Shown here piece after piece: positions 8,311-15,761 of a DNA stretch of 29,070 nt. The stretch covers positions 1 through 29,070 of the forward strand of contig JAEDGP010000021.1 of the NCBI GenBank assembly GCA_016297405.1. Direction: 5' to 3'. The DNA comes from Treponema sp. Lineage in GTDB: Bacteria > Spirochaetota > Spirochaetia > Treponematales > Treponemataceae. The stretch's first letter is position 1. Every line of letters starts with the position of its first letter. The notes under the pieces were generated by a model. The model ran no database searches. It saw only the letters and a list, made by a program, of their open reading frames with translations, and was not told the DNA's origin. The translations under genes were made by a program, and so were the position numbers.

Positions 8311-8344
8311 ACCTATTGATTTAGTAGGTAATTATAGCTATTAT
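8311..8344 (+). promoter_or_regulatory. cysK promoter with an imperfect palindrome over the -35 box
   Basis: TTGATT (8316-8321), a 17-base spacer and TATTAT (8339-8344) form the likely promoter. The -35 box lies inside the 19-base imperfect palindrome ACCTATTGATTTAGTAGGT (8311-8329; seven of nine pairs match). This looks like an operator for a dimeric regulator. ACCTA/TAGGT arms recall sites of Rrf2-family cysteine or Fe-S regulators such as CymR/IscR, but that assignment is from memory. Confidence 0.5.
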
Positions 8345-8348
8345 AAAA

Positions 8349-8362
8349 TCATCACGTGATGA
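8349..8362. promoter_or_regulatory. Perfect 14-base palindrome at the predicted cysK transcription start
   Basis: TCATCACGTGATGA reads the same on both strands and covers the predicted start near 8351. A repressor bound here would block initiation. It is a second, unrelated palindrome beside the one at 8311-8329. Confidence 0.45.
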
Positions 8363-8388
8363 ATGTGATATTTCTTTGGAGGTACATT

Positions 8389-9321
8389 ATGGGAAAAATT
8401 TATACTTCTGCTGATCAGCTTATTGGTCATACGCCGCTTCTGGAACTTACAAATATCGAAAAGGAATTCAACCTTGAAGCAAAAATTCTTGCAAAGCTTG
8501 AATATTTTAATCCTGCAGGATCTGTAAAAGACCGCATTGCCAAAGCAATGCTTGATGATGCTGAAAAAAGCGGAAAGCTTACCTCAAATTCAACAATCAT
8601 CGAACCAACTTCTGGTAACACTGGAATTGGACTTGCTTCAGTAGCTGCAGCAAGAGGTTATAGAATCATTATCGTAATGCCAGATACAATGTCTGTGGAA
8701 CGCCGTCAGTTGATGAAAGCTTATGGCGCAGAACTTGTGCTTACTGAAGGGGCAAAAGGAATGAAAGGTGCCATTGCAAAGGCAGAAGAGCTTACAAAGG
8801 AAATACCAGACAGTTTTGTTGCAGGGCAGTTCGTAAATCCTGCAAATCCAAAGGCTCATGTTGAAACAACTGGCCCTGAAATCTGGGAAGATACTGACGG
8901 AAAGGTTGACTGGTTCGTTGCTGGTGTAGGTACTGGAGGAACTGTAACTGGGGTTGGAAAATACCTGAAATCAAAAAACGCAAATATCAAGGTTTGCGCA
9001 GTTGAGCCTTCTTCATCGCCGGTTCTTTCAAAAGGTGTTGCCGGAGCCCATAAGATTCAGGGAATTGGTGCTGGCTTTGTTCCTGAAGTTTTGGACACAA
9101 AGATTTATGATGAGATTATTCCTGTAGAAAACGAAGATGCGTTTGCCACAGGAAAACTTGTTGGCAGAAAAGAAGGTGTTCTGGTTGGCATTTCTTCCGG
9201 GGCCGCTTTGTGGGCTGCAATTCAGATTGCAAAACGCCCTGAAAGCAAAGGCAAGAATATTGTAGTTCTTTTGCCGGATACTGGTGACCGCTATCTTTCT
9301 ACAGCTTTGTTTGCCGACTAG
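8389..9321 (+). CDS. cysK: Cysteine synthase A (O-acetylserine sulfhydrylase)
   Basis: This PLP enzyme makes cysteine and acetate from O-acetylserine and sulfide. The 310 residues carry the fold-II PLP motifs: PAGSVKDRIA with the Schiff-base Lys near residue 43, the substrate loop TSGNTGIG, the phosphate-binding GTGGTVTG, and the C-terminal GISSGAA. Length matches the CysK family, with no extra domain to suggest cystathionine beta-synthase. The start at 8389 is chosen because TGGAGG lies six bases upstream; an in-frame ATG at 8356 falls within the 14-base palindrome. No cysE is adjacent. Regulation by two palindromic sites is suggested by the upstream DNA. Confidence 0.94.
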   Translation: MGKIYTSADQLIGHTPLLELTNIEKEFNLEAKILAKLEYFNPAGSVKDRIAKAMLDDAEKSGKLTSNSTIIEPTSGNTGIGLASVAAARGYRIIIVMPDTMSVERRQLMKAYGAELVLTEGAKGMKGAIAKAEELTKEIPDSFVAGQFVNPANPKAHVETTGPEIWEDTDGKVDWFVAGVGTGGTVTGVGKYLKSKNANIKVCAVEPSSSPVLSKGVAGAHKIQGIGAGFVPEVLDTKIYDEIIPVENEDAFATGKLVGRKEGVLVGISSGAALWAAIQIAKRPESKGKNIVVLLPDTGDRYLSTALFAD

Positions 9322-9344
9322 TTTGCTTCATATATAAAACATAA

Positions 9345-9429
9345 CGGCGGGAACTGGATGTGAAGTGCCTTTTGTTTCTGCCGAAAGAAAGGCGGTGTGG
9401 ATTTGCATACATTTCCTCCCGCCTTTTTT
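9345..9429 (+). ncRNA. Candidate small RNA or branched terminator after cysK
   Basis: GGCGGGA (9346-9352) pairs with TCCCGCC (9417-9423), followed by six T. The outer stem encloses further pairing, including a GCC/GGC hairpin near 9380-9393. A possible promoter, TTGCCG (9311-9316), 16 bases, TATAAA (9333-9338), overlaps the end of cysK and would start transcription at the base of the stem. It is either an independent RNA of about 85 bases or an unusually long cysK terminator. No known RNA family is recognised. Confidence 0.45.
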
Positions 9430-9432
9430 GCT

Positions 9433-9460
9433 TTAACACAATTGATTTTCGTGATATATT
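9433..9460 (+). promoter_or_regulatory. Promoter of the small acidic protein gene (leaderless start)
   Basis: TTAACA (9433-9438), 16 bases, then TATATT (9455-9460) preceded by TGA. The -10 ends seven bases before the ATG at 9468 and there is no Shine-Dalgarno sequence. Confidence 0.6.
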
Positions 9461-9467
9461 TTCATCT

Positions 9468-9860
9468 ATGAGCGATGACAAACTTTTAATTGATTCTTTG
9501 AAAACTTATATACAGGAGCTATCTGAAAACCTTATTCATCTGAAGAATACTCATTTTGACTGGACAGATGAGATTGTTCAAGAATGTGCTGATACAAAAG
9601 AAATCCTTTGCGATATTTTGCAGGAAGTGAATTGTGTGGAGGATTTAAAAAATCTTGATGAAGAGGATTATGCGTTCGTTTATGAATGTTTGAATGAATA
9701 TGCAGAAATTTTTATAGTTGACGGAACAGACGAAAGAATGCGGTTGCAAGGCGAGCAGCGCTTTGAGCAGCTTGTTGATCTGCTTACTGTGTTAGAGGCG
9801 GATTATGTTCCTCAGAATTGGGATGATGAAGATTCTGAGGAAAGCTTTGATGACGATTGA
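9468..9860 (+). CDS. Small acidic protein of unknown function
   Basis: I do not recognise this 130-residue protein. It is mostly predicted helix and strongly acidic, ending in a run of Asp/Glu (DDEDSEESFDDD). There is no signal peptide or membrane segment, so it should be cytoplasmic. Cysteines at positions consistent with CADTKEILCDILQEVNC do not form an obvious metal site. The start at 9468 follows a good extended -10 by seven bases; an in-frame upstream ATG at 9360 lies in the candidate small RNA and is unlikely. It is a single-gene unit that converges on the pyrophosphatase gene, with a shared terminator between them. Confidence 0.65.
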   Translation: MSDDKLLIDSLKTYIQELSENLIHLKNTHFDWTDEIVQECADTKEILCDILQEVNCVEDLKNLDEEDYAFVYECLNEYAEIFIVDGTDERMRLQGEQRFEQLVDLLTVLEADYVPQNWDDEDSEESFDDD

Positions 9861-9905
9861 TACAATGATGAATAAAATTTGTGCAGAAATAAGTAATCAA
9901 AAGAA

Positions 9906-9949
9906 AAGGCAGAGATTTTGCGAAAAAGATTCACAAAGACCTCTGCCTT
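9906..9949. terminator. Bidirectional terminator between convergent genes
   Basis: AAGGCAGAG (9906-9914) pairs perfectly with CTCTGCCTT (9941-9949). A T-rich stretch follows on the plus strand (GTTTTA) and on the minus strand (TTCTTTTG), so it can serve both flanking genes. Confidence 0.7.
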
Positions 9950-9960
9950 GTTTTATGTGA

Positions 9961-11613
9961 TTATAGTTCGTAGTTTTCTACCTGTTCCGTAAGTAGAGGA
10001 ACAAGCTGCTTTTTGCGACTTACTACATCTTTAAGGAAGTAGACATTTTTTTCAATTTTTGGAAATGTTATGAATGGCTCGAATTTTGGATCTGAAGCCA
10101 AAAGCAAAGTGCTTGAAAGGCTTGTGATGTCTGTAACCAGAAGAGCTGCAAATAGAGCCTTATTTCCTCTGCGTTCCAGTTCAAGTTCAGTCATAAATTC
10201 TTCTTTTCTATCCAAAACTTCACGATTGTTGCTTACTTCGATCTGGCTTACAGTGTATGAAACCTTTTCTTCGTGATATTCCTTCATGTCCTGGTGAATA
10301 ACTTCTGATGGAGCGCGGCCTTTGATTCCGCTTCCTGCAGTAAGGATTTCCTTTCCAAGGGAATTGATTTCAAGGTCTGTGATGTTTGAAAGATATGCGG
10401 CTGTCTGGCGGTCTATTTCTGTAGTTGTTGTTGACTGCAGAATCAATGTGTCGCTTAAAATTCCGCAAAGCAGAAGGCATGCGATATCCTTTGGAATTGG
10501 AACTTTTGCTTCCTGATACAGGTTTGCAATTATTGTGGAGGTAGAACCTAAAGGCTTATTGATGAATGTGATTGGATAGGCCGTGTTAACTGTTCCGATT
10601 CTATGGTGGTCGATGATTTCGTTGATTTTGTAGTGTTCGATTCCATCTACGGCCTGGCTCATTTCATTGTGGTCCACCAAAACAAGCTCGATGTTCGGCT
10701 CATTTGTAAGGTCATGTTCAGATATGATTCCTATAACTTTGTTTTCTTCGTCAACAACAGGCAGACGGCGAATTGGTGAATTGAGCAGGGTGCTGCGAAT
10801 CTTTGAAATGGTGTCTTCAGGACGAACAGCTGGAACCTCAGGGTCTGCCATAAGGATGACAGGTGTGGAATAGGCAATCATCATTACAGTGTCGCTTGTA
10901 GAATATGGCGACATGATGACGCTTACGCCATTCTTCTGCGCTTTTTCTTTTAATTCTTTGCTGAGGATATATCCGGAAGTGAGGATAAGGAGCTTGATTT
11001 TTCTGTCGATACAGTCTTCGTAGATTTTTTCCCGGTCGCTGGTAATTACGATTACATTTTCGCTTGCGTGTTCATCAAGCATCTGTGCAAATCGTTCGTC
11101 ACTGGCAGCTCCAACAAGAATTGTGGAGCGGAAAATTTCTTCCTGGTTATGCACGATCAATGGCTGAGCATTCATAGTGCGGATGATAAGCCCAATGCTT
11201 GTGGAAATATTAACCTTTGTTTCAGGATTCAATGTGGAGAGAATCTGCTGGGCAAAAGCCGAGTAATGAAGCAGCGCTTTGTATTTTCCGTCCTTGTCGA
11301 TTACAGGGACAGCGCGAAGGTGTGCCTGATCCATGTGCCCAATGGCATCCCATACAGATTTGTCTTCTGTGACAGTCATGCACTCCCTTTCCATGTAATA
11401 TTGTACTTTTGGAGCAAGATTTGAAATGTATTTTGGTGACTGTACTTTAAATTTTTTGAAAATGTAGTCGGTCTGGGGATTGAAATGTCCAGCTCTGGCT
11501 GCCTTGTAGTTTTCAAAGCCCTGAAGTTGCTTGAGTTTTGCGTACGCAGTTGCTGCTACGGCAGAATCTGTGTCTGGATTTTTGTGGCCGAAAATATAAA
11601 TCGTTTTATTCAT
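9961..11613 (-). CDS. Nucleotide-regulated family II inorganic pyrophosphatase (DHH-CBS-DRTGG-CBS-DHHA2)
   Basis: It hydrolyses pyrophosphate with Mn or Co. The 550-residue protein opens with GHKNPDTDS (residues 9-17, the DHH-family metal motif). A regulatory insert follows: CBS domain at about 75-125, DRTGG domain at about 150-245, second CBS at about 255-305. The catalytic core resumes with VLVDHNE (311-317) and DHH (335-337) and ends in a DHHA2 domain with a SRKK substrate-binding motif. Family II enzymes without the insert are about 310 residues; CBS-containing members are inhibited by AMP/ADP and activated by ATP or diadenosine polyphosphates. The start at 11613 is chosen because the core begins MNKTIYIFGHKNPD and TATTAT lies six bases upstream. 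The frame is open for 28 more codons to 11697, but that stretch contains the promoter. Confidence 0.93.
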   Translation of the reverse strand: MNKTIYIFGHKNPDTDSAVAATAYAKLKQLQGFENYKAARAGHFNPQTDYIFKKFKVQSPKYISNLAPKVQYYMERECMTVTEDKSVWDAIGHMDQAHLRAVPVIDKDGKYKALLHYSAFAQQILSTLNPETKVNISTSIGLIIRTMNAQPLIVHNQEEIFRSTILVGAASDERFAQMLDEHASENVIVITSDREKIYEDCIDRKIKLLILTSGYILSKELKEKAQKNGVSVIMSPYSTSDTVMMIAYSTPVILMADPEVPAVRPEDTISKIRSTLLNSPIRRLPVVDEENKVIGIISEHDLTNEPNIELVLVDHNEMSQAVDGIEHYKINEIIDHHRIGTVNTAYPITFINKPLGSTSTIIANLYQEAKVPIPKDIACLLLCGILSDTLILQSTTTTEIDRQTAAYLSNITDLEINSLGKEILTAGSGIKGRAPSEVIHQDMKEYHEEKVSYTVSQIEVSNNREVLDRKEEFMTELELERRGNKALFAALLVTDITSLSSTLLLASDPKFEPFITFPKIEKNVYFLKDVVSRKKQLVPLLTEQVENYEL

Positions 11614-11619
11614 GTGCTC

Positions 11620-11625
11620 ATAATA
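11620..11625 (-). promoter_or_regulatory. -10 element of the pyrophosphatase gene (leaderless start)
   Basis: On the minus strand TATTAT ends six bases before the ATG at 11613, with no Shine-Dalgarno sequence. The -35 region is weak (TTTTCA at 11648-11643, 17-base spacer). Confidence 0.45.
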
Positions 11626-11704
11626 CTGGAAATTCCTTTTTGTGAAAACACATTGCTTTGCACAAGTTTGCTCCAGGTCCAGTTCAAATAGTGACACCGT
11701 GAAT

Positions 11705-11733
11705 TTGCAAGAACTGTGGCAGTGTTGTAAAAT
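11705..11733 (+). promoter_or_regulatory. Promoter of the DUF4384/caspase cluster
   Basis: TTGCAA (11705-11710), 17 bases, TAAAAT (11728-11733). Transcription should start near 11740, leaving a short leader with the Shine-Dalgarno sequence AGGAAG before the ATG at 11759. Confidence 0.65.
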
Positions 11734-11758
11734 ATGTTGTACTCAGGAAGATTTTTTA

Positions 11759-13270
11759 ATGAAAAAAACTCTAGCTTTTATATTTATTTTTTGCTATGGA
11801 TTTATTTCTTTTGCTCAAAACGGAAAGTCCCTTCGGGCAATTGGTTTTGGGCCTTCAAAAGATAAAGCCAGATCTGAGGCTCTGGATAGTCTTGTTCAGA
11901 ATCTTTGGACTGATGTCCGTTCTGAATCGAATATTTCGATTTTAGATGAAGTTTCTTCGAAAAAATCAAAAGGAAAATCAAAAACAACTTTTCTGGAATC
12001 TGTAAAAGTTTCATCTTCTCTGCCTGTAATAGGTGCAAAATATGATTATGAAGAGGTAAAAGACAGCAAAGGACACTCTGAATGGAAGGCAACAGTTACC
12101 CTTTCCTCGAAAACTTCTCTGGAATCATATAAGGATGAGATAAGCAAAAAAGCTGAACTGATAAATGGACTTTGGCAGTCTGAATCAAAGCTTTCTGAAA
12201 GCAAAAAAGATCAGATTTTTTCATCTCTGGCAAAGGCTTACTCCGAATATGAAAAATTTGTGTATGTGGCAAAACTTCTGGGAGCTTTGGATTTTGCGCT
12301 TCCTGTAAAGACTCCTGTTGAATTTCATGTGATTGAACAGGAAAGGGCAAAGCGCACAACTTCTCTGGATAAGGCTGCGTCAGACATAGTGGAATCCATA
12401 AAATCCAGCTTGGGCAATACCTATGTAAGTCCAGCTTTTTATGAAGATTCAAAATCCACAACGCCGTTTTCTGTTGCGTTAGCTTCCAGAATTAAATCTG
12501 CTGTAGGAAACAAACTTTCCATTTCCAAAGCGGCAGCAAAGACATTCCTGCAAGGTTCCTATTATTTTGAGGAAGGTGGCGCTGATGGAGACGACATTTG
12601 TGTAAGTTATTACCTTTGCGATGGAGAAGGAAATGTTTTAGGTGCGGCTTCAATAGTGCGAATTCCGTTTTCTGTTTATGGAACGATGAAGTTCATTCCA
12701 TCAAATTACGATTTGGCCAAAGAAATTCAATCGGGCCGAGTCTCTTCCCCAGACTTCAACGTGTCGGTTCGTATAAACGGAAGCCGCACGCCGGCGGACT
12801 TCAAGCGTGGAGATTCCCTTGAAATTGAGGTACGGGCCACTCAAAGCTGCTATATTTATATCGTTGGTTATGTATACAATGAACTTGGTGAAGAATTTGC
12901 ATATCTTTTTCCTTTGGATATTACGGAAAGCGGCAAAGAAATGTTTGTCCGCCGTATTTCTTCTTCAGAAGTCAATAAATGGGTGATCGTAAATCCTGTT
13001 GGAGAAGGAGGAGAAATCATGAATATTGATGTGATCGCTCCGTTTGGAGAAGAAACATTACAGGTGTATGCGGTTACTGCCGCTGATCCATCATCAGTTT
13101 ATGAGCAGATTCCTGACTACAGGGAAACTGATGACTATTATCTTCTTGCCGGGAACCCGTTGGAAGCTTCTTCAAAAACCCGTGCCCTTGCGGTTAAAAA
13201 AGCGGCTCAAAATGCCGCAAAAAAACATTTGTTTGCAGATTCGTCGGTTTCCTATACATCCCACGAATAG
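11759..13270 (+). CDS. Exported LPP20-like/DUF4384 protein
   Basis: A signal peptide (MKKTLAFIFIFCYGFISFAQ, cleavage near residue 19-20, no lipobox Cys) marks the 503-residue protein as exported. Residues 25-125 resemble the LPP20-like domain (AIGFGPSKDKARSEALDSL). A mostly helical section follows to about 215, and residues 345-440 match DUF4384 (GDSLEIEVRATQSCYIYIVGYVY, then a FPLD loop). In other bacteria DUF4384 is often fused to or encoded with caspase-like peptidases, and two such genes follow here. The gap to the next gene is 13 bases, implying one operon. A frame extension upstream to 11642 is rejected because the signal peptide, AGGAAG and the promoter all fit 11759. Its molecular role is unknown; an adaptor or scaffold in the envelope is a guess. 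Confidence 0.8.
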   Translation: MKKTLAFIFIFCYGFISFAQNGKSLRAIGFGPSKDKARSEALDSLVQNLWTDVRSESNISILDEVSSKKSKGKSKTTFLESVKVSSSLPVIGAKYDYEEVKDSKGHSEWKATVTLSSKTSLESYKDEISKKAELINGLWQSESKLSESKKDQIFSSLAKAYSEYEKFVYVAKLLGALDFALPVKTPVEFHVIEQERAKRTTSLDKAASDIVESIKSSLGNTYVSPAFYEDSKSTTPFSVALASRIKSAVGNKLSISKAAAKTFLQGSYYFEEGGADGDDICVSYYLCDGEGNVLGAASIVRIPFSVYGTMKFIPSNYDLAKEIQSGRVSSPDFNVSVRINGSRTPADFKRGDSLEIEVRATQSCYIYIVGYVYNELGEEFAYLFPLDITESGKEMFVRRISSSEVNKWVIVNPVGEGGEIMNIDVIAPFGEETLQVYAVTAADPSSVYEQIPDYRETDDYYLLAGNPLEASSKTRALAVKKAAQNAAKKHLFADSSVSYTSHE

Positions 13271-13283
13271 TTTGGAGACAGTT

Positions 13284-15716
13284 ATGAAGTTTAGGATATA
13301 TAGAATTATCTTTGCGTTTTGCTTTTGCGTCTGTTCTTTTGGAGCCGCTTTTTCTCAGGCAGTTACTACCAGAAATCGATATGCACTTGTAATTGCAAAT
13401 CAGAATTATGACGACTACAAGATTTCCACTGCCATTGAGGATGGCAAACTTATAAAAAGCAGTCTTGAAGCCAGGGGATTTACCGTAAGTTTTTATAAAG
13501 ACCTTGATTCAAATGGAATGAAAAGCGCTGTGTCAAAATATGCGGAAAAAGTGAATGGTGACAAACAGGCTGTTTCCCTTTTCTATTACACAGGTCATGG
13601 TTTTTCAGAAAATGAAATGAATTATCTGGTTCCGGTAAACAATGGTGGCTGCGATTCCCTTGACGAGGCAAAAAATCTTTCATTCAGACTTTATGATGTT
13701 ACGGATAAAATCGTCTGCAATACACAGATTGTGGTTATAGATGCAAGCCATGGCGTTTTTTTTAAGCAGAAAGGAACTCGAGCCCTTGGTATAAAAGGTG
13801 TGCTTTCTGAAGTGAAGACAAAAAGACAATCATCGGAGTGTTACCTTTTTTCCGCTCAGCCTGGAGAATCGGTTGTGGATTCTAAAGGAAAAACAAAAAC
13901 ATCGGTTTTTGCCCAGGCTTTCAGTGATGGAGTCATGAAAAGCGAAAAAACGATGAATTCGCTTTTTGCAGATATCAAAGCGAATGTTTTGCAAAAAACC
14001 AATAACCTTCAATCACCGTATTCAAGTGCTACAAGCGTAGATTTTGCTTTTAATGGGGCGGAATTCATTTCGTTGAAAAAACGGCTTAATGCTTATGACA
14101 TGGAACTGGTTACAGCTGATTTTGAAGCAGGTCAGGAAAAGCTTTTGGATTATCAGAATCGGATGAACAGTCAGCATTCAGAAATCCAGTCAAAAATGGA
14201 AAGTTCCAATCAGCGTGTTCTAGATGCCTTTGATGAAGAGCAGGATATCAGGCGCAAAGCCCATGAAAGAAAACTTATGGCAGAAAAAGAACAGGAAGCT
14301 TTCTTGTATGAAAACCAGAAAACTCACGTTCAGGACATGAAAGATTCCTATGCCCAGGTAAATTTTAGTGGCAGCCAGGAACTTTCAAAGCAGCCAAATC
14401 CATACGCGCTTTTCAAACGGATCTGTATGATAAAGGAACAGGTTTATAAAACCCGCCAGTCAATCAGCCAGGAAGAATCTGTGTTCAATACGAATATTGA
14501 TGATATGGCCAGAAAAAAAGCAGAAGACGTCCAGAAGCGTCCGCTGACAATTACAGAAAGGGATAAAAACGGATTTATTACAGCTGATGCAAAAAAGGTT
14601 CGTGAAAAAGAGATTGAAGAAATTTATAAAGATGCTGCAATCCAGAAATCAATGAATTCCATAACCCTTTATGAACAGTTTGCCAGTGAGGAATCCGTTG
14701 CTTTAAAAAATCTGAAAGAAACTTACCGGAGACTTGAATCAAAAACTTTTATAGCTTCTTCCCTCGCAGAAGAGCTTTCATATACGGTTTCTCCTTATGA
14801 CGAGTATTATCAGGGATGGCCTGTACAGGTTAGCGGAAGTTTGTTTGGAAACGATGATTTCATAAATTTTTCGTTTTTGCTTTCGTATAAACAATTGACC
14901 GGAAAGAACGCAAAACCGCTTTACAAAATGACTTCAAAGCAGCGAATCCGTTATGAGCATGAAGTGGAACTTTACAATAACTATTTTGCATCTAATACGC
15001 CTGTTTTTTATTTGAACTTGAAATACAAAATTCAGCGATGGGGAGGGCCAGACGAATATCGTTTTATTCCACTGAAATTTCAGGCAAGAAAATATCAGAA
15101 AAACAAAACCGTATTTGTACGAGGCAAAAAGGATTTTACTCCATGGATTTTCAATATGGTTCCATCTTATGAAATTCGTACTGCAAAGGAAATCAAATCT
15201 GCTGAATCGAAGGTGAGCAGGCAGGCAAAAAAGGAAGTTGCTAAAGTTCAGAAGGCGCTGCCGGTTGAACAAATTGGGCGAAGCGGACTTTATGTGGCTT
15301 TTTCTACAGATCCTAATGATGGATTGGATGGCAGGCTTGAAAATCTGGATGTATTCCTTCTTTGGGCTTCTGGAAAGTATGGATTTATGGGATTTGTGTT
15401 TAATTACGATTTCCACCCTGCAGGAATTGACGGAAGCGGAGATTATGGGTTTGGTGGAGTGATGGGTGTTAACTACATGCTTGGAAGAGATTTGCGGCCA
15501 TATCTTGGGCTTACGTTCATGGGAAATAACGATTATCACTTTATCGCAAAAGCAGGCGGGGGACTTGATATTATGGTAAGACCATTCCTCCTTAATTTTG
15601 CTTATGATGCTGTGTTTGATTACGACTGCACTTCCACAGAAGGTAGTTTTTATTCAAGACTCATAAATCCGCTTTTTGGCCATGAATTGAAAGTGGGCAT
15701 TGGATTTGCATGGTAG
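13284..15716 (+). CDS. Exported pseudocaspase with coiled coil and C-terminal beta-barrel-like domain
   Basis: The 810-residue protein starts with a signal peptide (to about residue 25) and a peptidase C14 (caspase) domain at about 30-260. The His motif YYTGHGF is present (His105), but the catalytic site reads VVIDASHG, with Ser155 (codon AGC, 13746-13748) where caspases have Cys. The paralogue downstream has DACR. It is therefore predicted to be inactive as a cysteine protease. A charged helical region (about 265-490) and a beta-rich domain shared with the paralogue (500-610) follow. Residues 665-810 contain about eight alternating amphipathic strands and end in GIGFAW; a terminal aromatic is typical of outer-membrane barrels. 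TGGAGA precedes the start at 13284. The frame is open upstream to 13044 but there overlaps the previous gene. Confidence 0.83.
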   Translation: MKFRIYRIIFAFCFCVCSFGAAFSQAVTTRNRYALVIANQNYDDYKISTAIEDGKLIKSSLEARGFTVSFYKDLDSNGMKSAVSKYAEKVNGDKQAVSLFYYTGHGFSENEMNYLVPVNNGGCDSLDEAKNLSFRLYDVTDKIVCNTQIVVIDASHGVFFKQKGTRALGIKGVLSEVKTKRQSSECYLFSAQPGESVVDSKGKTKTSVFAQAFSDGVMKSEKTMNSLFADIKANVLQKTNNLQSPYSSATSVDFAFNGAEFISLKKRLNAYDMELVTADFEAGQEKLLDYQNRMNSQHSEIQSKMESSNQRVLDAFDEEQDIRRKAHERKLMAEKEQEAFLYENQKTHVQDMKDSYAQVNFSGSQELSKQPNPYALFKRICMIKEQVYKTRQSISQEESVFNTNIDDMARKKAEDVQKRPLTITERDKNGFITADAKKVREKEIEEIYKDAAIQKSMNSITLYEQFASEESVALKNLKETYRRLESKTFIASSLAEELSYTVSPYDEYYQGWPVQVSGSLFGNDDFINFSFLLSYKQLTGKNAKPLYKMTSKQRIRYEHEVELYNNYFASNTPVFYLNLKYKIQRWGGPDEYRFIPLKFQARKYQKNKTVFVRGKKDFTPWIFNMVPSYEIRTAKEIKSAESKVSRQAKKEVAKVQKALPVEQIGRSGLYVAFSTDPNDGLDGRLENLDVFLLWASGKYGFMGFVFNYDFHPAGIDGSGDYGFGGVMGVNYMLGRDLRPYLGLTFMGNNDYHFIAKAGGGLDIMVRPFLLNFAYDAVFDYDCTSTEGSFYSRLINPLFGHELKVGIGFAW

Positions 15717-15737
15717 AAAAATTGGTGCCATAATATC

Positions 15738-15746
15738 TGTTACAAT
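15738..15746 (+). promoter_or_regulatory. Extended -10 upstream of the second caspase gene
   Basis: TGT-TACAAT matches the TGn extended -10. Transcription would start near 15753, just before GGGGTG. The second caspase gene may therefore be transcribed independently as well as from the cluster promoter. Confidence 0.45.
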
Positions 15747-15761
15747 ACATTTGGGGTGTTT

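Noticed and set aside
8356..8388. Upstream start for CysK
   Set aside because: It falls inside the 14-base palindrome, while TGGAGG marks the start at 8389.
11614..11697. N-terminal extension of the pyrophosphatase
   Set aside because: The 28 extra residues match nothing in the family and their codons contain the -10 element.
13044..13283. Long N-terminal extension of the pseudocaspase
   Set aside because: It overlaps the DUF4384 gene and would bury the signal peptide; TGGAGA marks the start at 13284.
14934..15539. Open frame of 201 codons on the minus strand
   Set aside because: It is antisense to the pseudocaspase gene, with no start signals and no domain.
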